The notes beneath the pieces are model-generated. The model was not told the DNA's origin and did not search any database. It saw nothing but the letters and a program-made list of their open reading frames with translations. Shown piece by piece: positions 9,343-20,130 of a stretch of DNA of 64,000 bases (position 1 is its first letter; every line of letters begins with the position of its first letter). The stretch spans positions 423,669-487,668 of the forward strand of contig WMKK01000004.1 of NCBI GenBank assembly GCA_012295225.1. Direction: 5' to 3'. The DNA comes from Ostreococcus mediterraneus (taxonomy: Eukaryota > Chlorophyta > Mamiellophyceae > Mamiellales > Bathycoccaceae). The translations under genes and the position numbers were made by a program.

Positions 9343-10974
9343 TCAGTGCTGAACACTTGAAGCGCGACTACCAAACTGTATAGCTCGCTTGGCTCTACAT
9401 GCCGTTGAAAGTAAACCCGTATGACTTGCGAGTATACGCAAACATATCTTATCTCCGACGCCTTGAGGTAGTCTTAAGTCTGCTAAAGTCGAAAATGACA
9501 CCGCAAGTGTTGAGAGCACAACATTCTCATCTAAATATGGGAAGCGTGCTTCTCTTCCATGATCGGATATGATACGGTCATCTCGACCCATGTTCCGTCG
9601 CCAAAGTCGTAATATCTCTTTACGAATGCATTCGCCGGCGGCCTTCTCGCCGAAGGTTTGATATACTGTACGGTGCCGGCTGTAACCAGCAAATAGTTCA
9701 TCAGCACCTTGACCAGAAAAGAGCACGCGAGCCTTCGATGTGTATGGTATTCTTGGTAATGTATGCTTCAGGTTTATGAAACCTCTTCCTCTCGCTGCAA
9801 ACCAGAGGGCAATTCCTATATTAAAATCCATCTTACTATCACTCGGATATAGCAAAGAACGTACGTGCTGTCGAGCACTTTCAACTTCCTCAGCGCACAC
9901 GTCAATTTCAATTAGTCGCCACTTGCGCCCAGGTGAGACTTGCTCAACTTCACGTAAAGCCATTCTTGCCGCCTTTCTATCGGGAGAATCACCAGAGTCA
10001 AAACAAACGCTACAAAGATCTATGACCTGCTCAGGCGGTAGGTGTCGGTGCAATAAGGTGCACAACAAAACACTATCGAGCCCCCCAGAAAAAAGTACAC
10101 CAAACAAAGCGTCGGAGCTCCTCACATCCTGGTGGCGTCGCTTGAAACAAGCTGAGTATACTGTTCTCATGTACACAGCTTCATCTAGCGTGCCCCATAT
10201 TTTGTAGTGTAAACTATGTGTTTCATTCTGGTCTCCAATTGTGATACTCCTGGACTCATCATCATTTTTACGTTTGAAGCGTGCGAGCGTAACTGGTATG
10301 AAGTCAAACCATTTGTGACTTTTCCACTGTGTGATGGCATTATGATCCCCTGATTTCATTTGTAGACTATATATACCAGGAGCGATGTCAGACCAATTTT
10401 CACGGTGCTTCCATGGTACAACTGAACTTGCTGCAAAGTACTTTTCATCTTCGTTCGGAAAGTGCACAAGTAGACTCCGTCTTCCTAAAACATCTTTCGC
10501 AACCCACAATCGTTTATCTGCAGCTTGCCAATAGATTAAACTCCAAGGGCCCCTGATTGTGGAAAGAGTATGTACGATGTTCTGCTCTTCACAGTGTGCT
10601 AAAAGTCGTTGAAAGAGCCATAACGTGTCACTGCCCAGTATTGGTGTAGTGTCCGATTTGTATATTTCACCGTTGAAAGCTAAAACATTCTGAGTCTCCC
10701 GATCGCACATCGGTGTAGCTATGAGTCCTGTACCTCGAGTTTGTAGAAGTGAGGATTGCATCACAAGCCGCGTACTTGAGTCTACAGTTCGCTCACAAAC
10801 GCCACGTTTATCTGGACCGCGACGAGCTAGGGCGACATTCACGCTACTATCTGGCATAAGGTCGCCTCGTATCGATCGGAGATGATTTAAGGACCCACCG
10901 TCACTCAACAAAATTTCCCCAACACGTATCTGGGCACCGCTAACGCCCTCTAACGCGGCGAAAATACCACACAT
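9343..10974 (-). CDS. ASNSD1: Asparagine synthetase domain-containing protein (ASNSD1-like)
   Basis: A 543-aa protein starting with the mature-type class II glutamine amidotransferase N-terminus (MCGIFAALEG, with Cys2 as the potential nucleophile) and carrying a C-terminal asparagine synthase/ATP-pyrophosphatase domain from about residue 255. The PP-loop is LFSGGLDSVLLCTL and a second conserved element is VLFSGQGADELFAGYSRHR. The overall layout (long spacer, GQGADELFAGYxRHR) is that of eukaryotic ASNSD1 rather than true asparagine synthetase. The biochemical role of ASNSD1 is not settled. It starts at an ATG at 10974 and has no intron. Confidence 0.85.
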   Translation of the reverse strand: MCGIFAALEGVSGAQIRVGEILLSDGGSLNHLRSIRGDLMPDSSVNVALARRGPDKRGVCERTVDSSTRLVMQSSLLQTRGTGLIATPMCDRETQNVLAFNGEIYKSDTTPILGSDTLWLFQRLLAHCEEQNIVHTLSTIRGPWSLIYWQAADKRLWVAKDVLGRRSLLVHFPNEDEKYFAASSVVPWKHRENWSDIAPGIYSLQMKSGDHNAITQWKSHKWFDFIPVTLARFKRKNDDESRSITIGDQNETHSLHYKIWGTLDEAVYMRTVYSACFKRRHQDVRSSDALFGVLFSGGLDSVLLCTLLHRHLPPEQVIDLCSVCFDSGDSPDRKAARMALREVEQVSPGRKWRLIEIDVCAEEVESARQHVRSLLYPSDSKMDFNIGIALWFAARGRGFINLKHTLPRIPYTSKARVLFSGQGADELFAGYSRHRTVYQTFGEKAAGECIRKEILRLWRRNMGRDDRIISDHGREARFPYLDENVVLSTLAVSFSTLADLRLPQGVGDKICLRILASHTGLLSTACRAKRAIQFGSRASSVQH

Positions 10975-11380
10975 TGTTCCTCAGTTGCGCATTTGCACCT
11001 CCGAAAAAACTATAAAATGCACGGTAATTGCCAAGATAATAGCACATATGCCAGGAGTTCCAGCGCTGGTCGCGTGGCTTCAATCGTTTAAGTGCAACGA
11101 GTGACTATGGGGGTCTGCAAACTCCACGCTACCAACATCACAATTCGACCGCGTACCGAAGATGATATAGTTGACATAAAAATGGTTTCTAACGCGATCG
11201 ACTTCGATGATGCGGGCACATCCGATCGAATGTGAAGCGCATCGCAGCGAGGACACGCGGAGGGGAAACGTTTATTGAGAGCTTGAACCAACCGTGCAAG
11301 TTTTGGCGCGTGCACGTTTCCGCTCGATGCATATGGTTATACTATTTAAATTTTCGCGAAGTTCGTGTCTATTAGTCCAT
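10975..11380. other. Intergenic with a short GNAT-like reading frame
   Basis: A 42-codon plus-strand frame at 11107-11235 begins with NITIRPRTEDDIVDIK, which resembles the first strand of GNAT acetyltransferases, then stops. No continuation is visible before the oppositely oriented bL35 gene. It may be a chance frame, a short peptide or a gene remnant. Confidence 0.25.
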
Positions 11381-11903
11381 CTAGATGCGCGCGTAAGGCA
11401 GGCATGCGCGGACCAACGACAATTGGGAGGTCCCAACAGTGGCCTCGATGCTCAGTCTGGACTTGCGCTCAGACGTTTTTGGCCCGTTCAAGTGCGCTTT
11501 TCCCGGGCGACGATGCAAAACCTGTAAATGAAAAGGTCAATAATTAGATTTGAATGAGAATTTTGAACGTCTACAAATGGCGTGCGCGGATTTAAGCCGC
11601 TATCGCCTGCATACGTGAGGAGAGAGCGAGAGATAAGACCCCGGTACCAAAAACTACACGGTGGTGCGTCGGACGTACCTTGCCACTTGCTGTGACTTTG
11701 TATCGTTTCGCTGCAGATTTTCGCGTTTTCATTTTCCCCGCTGTGACTTGGAAAGTCACGCGATCGGAGCTCGTAAAGGCCGGTCTGTTCGCCAGACTCT
11801 TGGGCACAGCCGCCTTGCCGAAAGCAAGCTGCGATGGTCGGAGAGACTGGCTAACCAATGGCGATCTAGACGCCACTGTCAAACTCGACATTTGTAACAT
11901 CAT
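11381..11903 (-). CDS. RPL35: Plastid ribosomal protein bL35 (2 exons)
   Basis: A subunit of the plastid 50S ribosome. Exon 1 (11903-11679, 75 codons) encodes a transit peptide and the family signature KMKTRKSAAKRYKVTASGK. A 157-nt GTACGT...TTTACAG intron (11522-11678) follows, and exon 2 (11521-11381) continues with VLHRRPGKAHLNGPKTSERK, the expected basic second half of bL35. The joined protein is 121 aa. Reading straight through exon 1 instead gives a non-family tail and a stop, which supports the intron. It is the longest intron seen in the AT-rich half. ATG at 11903. Confidence 0.92.
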
Positions 11904-12295
11904 TATACTTGCGTGATGTTACGGTGACGTTGGAGTGATGTGGTATATGGAGTGACGGCCGTCACGCGCGCTCTGTACCTACGCCTTTCGCGATCCAAAA
12001 CCTAGGGCCGGCAGGCCGAACAGGGCGGACGCGTTTGACACATCTGCGTGGAAATCCACACATTCCAATATTCAAGTACTGGAATCTCGAACGTGGACCG
12101 GTATGCCGTAGATCGTTTGTAATTTTTATTACTAAAACATGTCGATCTCGCTTAAGCGCATTTCACTATGAGCTTAACACAGCAATCGGCAACGTAAATG
12201 AACTCCAAACGACTTGAGATTTAGCCACGCCCATATTATTACTCTTATAGCTTCGAATATTTAAATGCATACAACGTGTGAATATGAGTAATTCC
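11904..12295. other. Intergenic left of the TIR element
   Basis: No gene recognised. It ends with the 8-bp target duplication gtaattcc (12288-12295) of the following element and contains a solo terminal-repeat relic, described separately. Confidence 0.4.
12216..12232 (-). repeat. Solo TIR end relic
   Basis: The 17-base string gagatttagccacgccc is identical to the outer end of the terminal inverted repeats at 13408 and 47429, in right-end orientation. Sequence just inside it no longer matches the family and no partner left end is seen. It lies 63 bases from the left end of the intact element, so it may be a decayed older insertion. Confidence 0.55.
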
Positions 12296-12340
12296 GGGCG
12301 TGGCTAAATCTCGCCGGGAAGCAACTTTTTATCAAAATAT
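12296..12340 (+). repeat. Left terminal inverted repeat
   Basis: 45 bases that match the reverse complement of 13364-13408 at every position. The outer 17 bases also match the ends of the 44949-47429 element. Confidence 0.93.
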
Positions 12341-12690
12341 TGATCGTATATTAGAAATAGTTAAGTGTGTGTAAAAATATAAAAACGGCATAAATGACCA
12401 AAAACTCCACGAGTCCTGACTCGACGCTTCTTTGGGACTCCCTGGACGTGGGGCCACTTTCGGGTGTTTTCACCACACAACAACAGCAGCGACACCTAAA
12501 GGTGTGAAACGAAGCGACATGGATGACGAAGCGGCGATGAATACGGTAGAAACACTTGAAACGATGACAATACACCTGCTCTTGGTGAATCAATGACTTC
12601 CATGGTGCCGATTAGCCGACAACGCGCGCCATCGACGTTGCAACTCTCGTCTGGTGCTGACACGTATGGACTTTTTCACGAGACGCTCCG

Positions 12691-12730
12691 AACCCTAGTT
12701 AGGGTTTGGCCAAACCCTGGTTAGGGTTTA
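12691..12730. repeat. Telomere-like inverted motifs, cluster 1
   Basis: Alternating CCCTA and TAGGG motifs form head-to-head palindromes (aaccctagttagggttt, then aaaccctggttagggttt). The unit resembles the plant/green-algal telomere repeat TTTAGGG. It lies inside the 1.1 kb element. Confidence 0.7.
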
Positions 12731-12885
12731 GCATTCGTGAATGCCGACATCATTCGAACATCAAACACGCTTACCGTCGAGAAGCGCGTGTGTGAAACGC
12801 TTTCTGTGCATGATTTGAGCATCTGCTGTGGCGCGAACGTCGAATCGATGCGTGTCGACGAGCATTTGGCGTCGATGAACACATG

Positions 12886-12928
12886 TAGGGTTTAGTTAAA
12901 CCCTAACTAAACCCTATACAGGGTTTAG
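12886..12928. repeat. Telomere-like inverted motifs, cluster 2
   Basis: A second set of TAGGGTTTAG and AAACCCTA motifs in alternating orientation, able to fold into hairpins, about 155 bases from cluster 1 inside the same element. Confidence 0.7.
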
Positions 12929-13363
12929 AGTATTTGAGTTTCTGTGGCCACGGAAGGAAACTTTCGTGATGTCGAACGTAATGAGCACACGTCTGAGCGA
13001 TTCCATGACGCAAAACTGCCTGATTCATCTCACGTGGACCGCATACCATCGTTTTCGAGCGGTCAATCATCACGGTGGATGGTCTGTCACGTCTGATTCA
13101 CTCGTTTTCTCCACAACAAGAGTTTTTCACGAATTTTCACAAGGTAAACCACGCCCGAAGTCGGAAACCGGCCGGGCATGGACTCTAGAAAACGCAATAT
13201 TGTATCTCGAGAACGCATATTCGCGGAATTCAAAAATCATCCAAGGACAGTCGCGAGTCCCGATGAGTAAAGTCATACCACAGTAGATGTATTATATACG
13301 TACTATCATTATCGTATTATTTATTTGGAAATATCGCTCTTGGGTAGAATCACAATATGTGAT

Positions 13364-13408
13364 ATATTTTGATAAAAAGTTGCTTCCCGGCGAGATTTAG
13401 CCACGCCC
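13364..13408 (-). repeat. Right terminal inverted repeat
   Basis: Reverse complement of 12296-12340 with no mismatch seen; followed by the second copy of the target duplication at 13409-13416. Confidence 0.93.
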
Positions 13409-13694
13409 GTAATTCCACCCAGACGTGTGAATGTGTCAGATAATACGCATTAGGTCTTCTACTCTTATAATATGAATATCATAACATAATACAACAATAC
13501 CTAAGTATACTCCGGGCATAAATGGTGAAATCATGTGTAGAAATGTGCTTATTCACCCCCCGAAGGACTAATTTCCAAGTCCTCCCCCTATTAAATTTGG
13601 GCTCGCCGTGTACGTCCTGTCTTGAGTCAAGACTCTTGACGTTAGGCTTGCAACACGTGGGCATTCTCCAGTATACCCGGGCCGCCCATGCTCT

Positions 13695-15429
13695 ATGTAT
13701 AACCATGCTACCCGGCAATGGATCGGGCTTGTTCATCCGGATTTAGGAATAGGTATCAAATGGTCATGTTTTATTCCGTGCCACCCTAACATTTTCGACA
13801 GGTGGAGCTGAGAGGCTAATTGTAGACATAGCTCTAGAACTAGCTCGAAATGACAGGGTGTGCATATTACATACCACGTGATATCTGATAATTCATAGCA
13901 TAGCTAGGTTATGCTATACACTGCGCATCATGACACGAAGCACTGCTTCAAGGAGACACTGCTTGAAGGTATGAATTTTGTTTTTATCAGAACAAACTCC
14001 TTGTAACTTTCCCAAATAGGCGAGCGTGTGCATTGGATTCAAGAACGTGGGAACTTTATACCTACATCGATATTTGGTTTTTGTCACGTTTTATGTTCCA
14101 ATCTGCGTTCAGCATGGGCTTCAGTAAGTACTTAAAGCTACAACTTCGACTCAACTCACTTGCAGTTAGTTGAGAATGCTATTTGAACTTGGCTCCCCTA
14201 AGACTGTGATCATTGACCAGGTATTGAAAGTGCACTCGACTGATACTTTGTTTGATTGCTTGATGAAGGCGATTATGCCCGTTTTGATCTTTCGTTTGTT
14301 TTCAAAGGCACAAGTTATATTTTACTGTCACTTCCCGGACAAACTTTTGACGCGACGCAGTTCAATATTACGACGCTTGTATAGACTGCCGTTTGATGCC
14401 CTCGAGGGATTAGCTATGAAGTCGGTATGTTCTACGTCATGCGGTTGTTATCTTCTTCATCCTCAGCAGATAATAAGGCACACCACGTTTTGGTCAATAG
14501 TAAATTTACAGCCGCTGCATATGCGGCAGCGTTTCACGGCTGGACAAGAAGACCTCCAGCGTTGCTATATCCGTCAGTTCGACTGAACAAGTGCAAAACG
14601 GTAATATTTCATCACTATGATTGCCGTATACCGTATTACTAAATTTGCGATGCAGAGTGCACGGGACTTTGACAGTATTCGAGCTGGGTGCGCACTACAT
14701 GAAATCTTTGTTCGTTCTACTGCTCATGACAATTTTCCATCTTGAACAGTTCGTTTTTCTTGTCCATCAATAGATTTGAGCGTAAAAAACGCTTGCACAT
14801 TGCAATTCACGCGTTCAAAAGTTTGAGAGTGCAACTCTCGTCGCGGGAGACAGAAGCTCCATACTTGATATTAGGTGGCGGTTACGATGCACGGATGCAA
14901 GAAAATGTTAAATATTACGTAGAATTGCAGAGGTAGGACGGATCCAACATTTCATAGTTTTATATTCACATCTACAAGGTTGGCCCATTCGCTGGGAGTG
15001 GCGAACGAGACTCTTTTCTTGCCTTCACTGAGAGAGGGTACAAAAATCAGACTATTGCAAAGTTGCATTGCGCTTCTGTATACGCCAATTAACGAACATT
15101 TTGGAATAACTCCATTGGAGGCTATGGCGGCAGGGCGACCTGTTATATCATGTGATAGTGGTGGTCCATGTGAGACTGTGCTGTCTGGTAAGACTGGCTT
15201 ACTCGTCGCGAAAACACCACAGGTGAGAACTGGATACCATGTTCCTTTGACTATTTTCTCAATAGTGTCATGAAAGGCTTTCGCAAATGCCATGTTTAGC
15301 CTCTGCCAAGACCGCTCACAATCGCGAACATTGGGGCGGTCTGCTCGAACAAGAGTCCAGGAAATGTACAGTTTTGAATGTTTTACCACCACGTTGAATA
15401 CGTTAATACACGCCGCTGGCACATCATGA
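13695..15429 (+). CDS. ALG2: ALG2 alpha-1,3/1,6-mannosyltransferase (11 exons)
   Basis: Adds the second and third mannoses to the dolichol-linked N-glycan precursor on the cytosolic ER face. The eleven exons are 13695-13752, 13802-13857, 13908-13968, 14020-14123, 14170-14220, 14269-14424, 14478-14600, 14656-14687, 14750-14932, 14979-15222 and 15277-15429. All ten introns are GT-AG and 46-62 nt long, and the spliced frame is 406 aa. Landmarks appear in the right order: LVHPDLGIGGAERLIVD, YTAHHDTKHCF, VIFYCHFPDKLLTRR, HVLVNSKFTAAAY, FFLSINRFERKKRL, and the GT4 donor-site signature NEHFGITPLEAMAAGRPVI. The small exon 8 is the least certain part. The stop overlaps that of PSF2. Confidence 0.92.
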
Positions 15430-16334
15430 TCTAGTGCGCGTCCTGTGGAATCCTCGTGCGCCTTGTTGTACAAAACGCCGCACTAAATTTAGTTCTGATG
15501 CGCTATAATAATTGAACAATAATACAGCATCTGCCTTCGTCTGCCTTGCTTCTTCTCGCAGGTTGTGTTGCGCATCGTACATTTGTTTCAACTTTGCTCT
15601 AAGCTTTTGCTGCCTTATGGCCGCTAGCTGAAGCTGCGTTCGAAAATATGAGAACAAGTGGTCTAAACCAGAAACCACCAGCGTACCAATGTATCATATG
15701 CAACGTGCCAGTCATCAAAATCTTCACGCGCGCCTCTGAAAATGAGCTCAGATACCTCTGCGAAATAGAAATTTATCCTCTACATGTACTGTCATTTCTA
15801 TCTCAAAATCAGAGGCGTTCAGACAAACGAACCGTCGGTAACTTGATCAGTTTTTCGCGCCTGAGTATCAGAGACGATACTTTGGAATCCATAAAATTTA
15901 ATTTCAGTTCGTCTTTGTTAACTCTGCATTTGCCCTGTCGCTTCAAACTCAAACACAGCCACATAGGAACAGAACGCGAGAACGCCGCCACGAAGCCTGG
16001 CACCTGTGCAACGTAATAACTGTAACAAAAGACATATCAACTCGACCCCATAATGTATACCTCGCCCTGAATCAAACGAAGCGGTTTATCCTGTGGTTCT
16101 CACTTTGTTAACTCTGAGAAATATGTGCGCAGTGTACCGCTCACCTTTTCGGTACTAAAATTCGAAACAATGCTCGTCGGTATGTCCTCAGCTAAAAACT
16201 GCATCTCCTGCCAAAGGTGATTAGATGAGCAAACTAGTTTTCTGGACCGTTGACGTCAGTGTTTTTCAGTTGCTTACCTCGGCGGTGAAACACCCAGGAG
16301 GGGACAAAACGTGCTCGTATTTCTTACTCGACAT
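15424..16334 (-). CDS. PSF2: GINS complex subunit PSF2 (6 exons)
   Basis: A subunit of GINS, part of the CMG replicative helicase. The exons are 16334-16278, 16207-16145, 16090-16061, 16003-15829, 15757-15687 and 15633-15424, giving 201 aa. The introns are GT-AG and 53-71 nt. Family features: an N-terminal TAEEMQFLAED...IVSNFS block, LRLIQGE, then SVPMWLCLSLKRQGKCRV (equivalent to VPLWLAxxLKxRxKC), VSELIFRGAREDFDD, and the C-terminal SELNLVRRFVQQ helix. No other GINS subunit has this combination. The last codon shares the TCATGA palindrome with the stop of ALG2. The exon 4/5 junction (intron 15758-15828) is the least certain. Confidence 0.88.
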
Positions 16335-16875
16335 GCGAACAATGTAGGTTACAATAATCCTCCGAACGTCGTATTGTGCAGATGGCAACAAGAACGTTGA
16401 GCTCGCTTGCTCGGTCCTGTGACGAGAAAGTAGCGTTAGTGCTCGGGATGCCGACAGATTTTAAAAATGCACGCTCCAGAAAATCCGAGCGCAGAAAAAT
16501 ACTAATATTGCCTCAAAATGGGACGATAATAGATCTGAGCTGAACAAAATACGCCGAATACGAAGAAATATGCTATTTCATCTCTTCGTCGCCGACGAAA
16601 ATAGAATATTTTCAAATATGGCGATGTTACACCTGTAACATTGCCATATCCCTGTAGGGAATTACGCGATGTTATTACGCGATTTTGTGTACTTTCAAAA
16701 GTCCCCGGACTTTTGGATATTTCGAAATTAAATTGTGGACCTAACTGGCACGGGGGCAGAGAGTTTGGTGTAGCTAGCGAGGCAAAAATTTGCGGACGTA
16801 CGTGTACGAGGGGTGCACTGCGGCGCGAAAATCACGCTAGGTGTATCTCACGACCTATTCAAAACGTAACTTTGA
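16335..16875. other. Divergent promoter region PSF2 / cpSRP43
   Basis: 541 bases between two divergent ATGs. It contains the dyad TGTTACACCTGTAACA at about 16623-16638 and a nearby short direct repeat TTACGCGAT (two copies in 16660-16690), either of which could be regulatory. No gene seen. Confidence 0.4.
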
Positions 16876-18192
16876 ATGAAATACTCTTCGGTGGCAAAGT
16901 TTGGTGTCACGAACGCGTGCCCGCTGGTTGCCTTATCCCGGGCACAACGTAACTTCTCGTCTAGACTGAGAAGAATCGTACCTGTTGCAAATGCAGCGTT
17001 TGTGAACGCAGATGCGATCGTCTCGTGTCGTATCACTCACGATGATATTACTGATTTCGCCTCAGTCGAGTTCTTAGCCAAAACCGAGAGTAATCAGAAA
17101 ATATGGTACGTTCAGCCTTAACTGCTTTGTGGTTGAACTGAGAGCTGTTCCGTTCAGGCTTTCAGCTACAAATGTTTCCGAGGATCTTCGCAATGACTAT
17201 GAACGAGCTTGGTGGAGAGTATGTCGAGAGGTGAATAATATCAGGAGTGAACCCGTGTTGAACGGTTGACGAAAATTGTAGGGCGGAGATAATCTTCTAG
17301 ATAGCCTGAAGGCCGGCGGTGACGTTTTGGTTTTAGCCAGAGACAAGCAGCAACGGAGGTAAACAATATTCCACATGTGTTGTGATTTGGGGTTGAGTAA
17401 ATATAGTGGGCTTCATTATGCTTGTGGCCTGGGTGATGCTGACGCAGTTCGAGCTTTGATAAGCTGCGGTGCGGAAGTCGATGCCCAGGTAATATGGTGT
17501 TCATTTATTATTTAACAACTTATTCAAATACAAATATTTAATTTTTTGTTCAGGATATTGATGGCTATTCACCGCTACACATTGCAGCTGGTTACGTACA
17601 TGAGAATGTCATAAAACTTTTAATGGCATCTGGTGCGGATCCCAGTCTCGAGGATAACACTGGGCGTTCAGTAAGTATCATCCGTTCATCCTGCCTATCG
17701 ACCTCACTGCGATAATAGGCGCTGATGCTTTTAGAAACACTTTTAGAGAACACACCTGCCACGACAGCTTCATTCTCAAAACGACTAGCGATGGACGCAG
17801 TTGCTACCTCGCTGAGAAGCTTCATGTTTGAGGAAGTAGTTCCAGACTCTATCACGTGCAAGCGGTCAGATTCCAACGAGCGTTCCCAGTTCCTCGTCAG
17901 CTGGATGGATGGTAAGTTCTTATAAGCGTGCCAACGTATCCACCACTGCAGACTGATATCACCATAGGTTTCGAATCCATTTGGATGGAGGAGGCAGATA
18001 TAGCAGACGACTTGTTGGATGAGTTTGAAAGCGGAGTTGAGAGGGCCAAAGTAGAACGTATTATACAGATTATGCGTTCAAGTGGAAATGAAGAGCTAAT
18101 TAAGGTAAGGTCACACATTCAGAGCGTCAGACGACTCTCACCTTGATTCTCAGTGGAAAGATAGCCACATACTCAGTTGGCGTGCATATTGA
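16876..18192 (+). CDS. CAO: Chloroplast SRP43 (cpSRP43/CAO), 8 exons
   Basis: The plastid chaperone subunit that, with cpSRP54, carries light-harvesting proteins to the thylakoid. The exons are 16876-17105, 17158-17230, 17282-17358, 17407-17488, 17554-17670, 17719-17911, 17968-18104 and 18154-18192. They total 948 nt, exactly 315 codons plus stop, with GT-AG introns of 48-65 nt. After a transit peptide come a chromodomain 1 ending in NDYERAWWRVCRE, ankyrin repeats (GLHYACGLGDADAVRALI; SPLHIAAGYVHENVIKLL) and chromodomain 2 (FEEVVPDSITCKR...FLVSWMDG). Of the third chromodomain only the beginning is left (ELIKWKDSHILSW) before the stop, so the C-terminus is shorter than in land plants unless another exon was missed. 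Confidence 0.93.
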
Positions 18193-18685
18193 CATCTTAC
18201 ATTTATTTCTCTCAGACAGCAGTTAAGATAAAGACCTAAAACGCACGGAGCCGCTCGCTCACCCAAAATGTAATTATCATTACTATGCTTCGCAACCTGT
18301 GCGCGTCATTGAACACGCGTGCTTCAAAGCGCTGTTATGACGCCGACAGCCCCTCACACGCACACAGTGGGTGGATTGCCAGTGAGTTCATCATCCTTTC
18401 TGTTTTCATAAATTGCATAGATTCAGTCAAGTTTGCACTTTTCAAATTCAATATCCACTGACTCGTTTTCGAATGCCAAGTCGTGTTCGCATGTAATTTT
18501 CCCCAACCATAGTTTGAAACAACAGTATAATGTCCGATCCTATATGGCCACTTTCATAAATACCACGATGTTGCAAACGTCATTTACTCGCCTTTTACTT
18601 AAAAACGGGAAATGAGCACAGGAATGCCAACGTTCACGCACGTGCCCCATTTCGTGGCGCATTTGCGCCACAATATCGTGCCCTC
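18193..18685. other. Intergenic cpSRP43 - PTPA
   Basis: About 490 AT-rich bases. An ATG at 18285 opens a short basic frame to about 18381 followed by a GTGAGT donor-like site, but it does not join the next gene in frame at any acceptor I tested, so I leave it uncalled. Confidence 0.4.
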
Positions 18686-20002
<1,317 letters not shown>

Positions 20003-20130
20003 TTCGAACTGTCGATTTATTCAATGTGTATTTCGCAAAACGTGCAGCCACGAACTGATTTTCATAGAATTTTCTCTGTGTGTTTGCCATTTTCTTCTTC
20101 CATGTCTCTTAACTGATGGGTTCGAATATA

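Larger units (their letters stand above)
12296..13408. mobile_element. Non-autonomous TIR DNA transposon, 1.1 kb
   Basis: Bounded by perfect 45-bp terminal inverted repeats (12296-12340 and 13364-13408) starting GGGCGTGGCTAAATCTC, and flanked by the 8-bp target duplication gtaattcc at 12288-12295 and 13409-13416. The right interior (about 13187-13240) resembles the 3' end of the transposase frame in the larger element near 47205-47265, including a shared CTCGAGAACGC core and AAAAATCATCCA. It therefore looks like an internal-deletion derivative of the Mutator-like element at 44949-47429. No complete transposase frame remains. Perfect terminal repeats and target duplication suggest fairly recent movement. 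Confidence 0.88.

Noticed and set aside
11107-11235. Short frame resembling the N-terminus of a GNAT acetyltransferase
   Set aside because: Only about 16 residues look family-like, no acetyl-CoA motif follows, and no in-frame exon could be joined before the opposing bL35 gene.
14170-14586. 138-codon frame that could be annotated as a separate small gene
   Set aside because: It is ALG2 exons 5-6 read through a 48-nt intron that happens to be a multiple of three.
18285-18381. ATG and basic frame with a GTGAGT donor, considered as first exon of PTPA
   Set aside because: None of the acceptors near 18616-18621 gives the frame of the PTPA exon, and the ATG at 18686 already gives a family-length protein.
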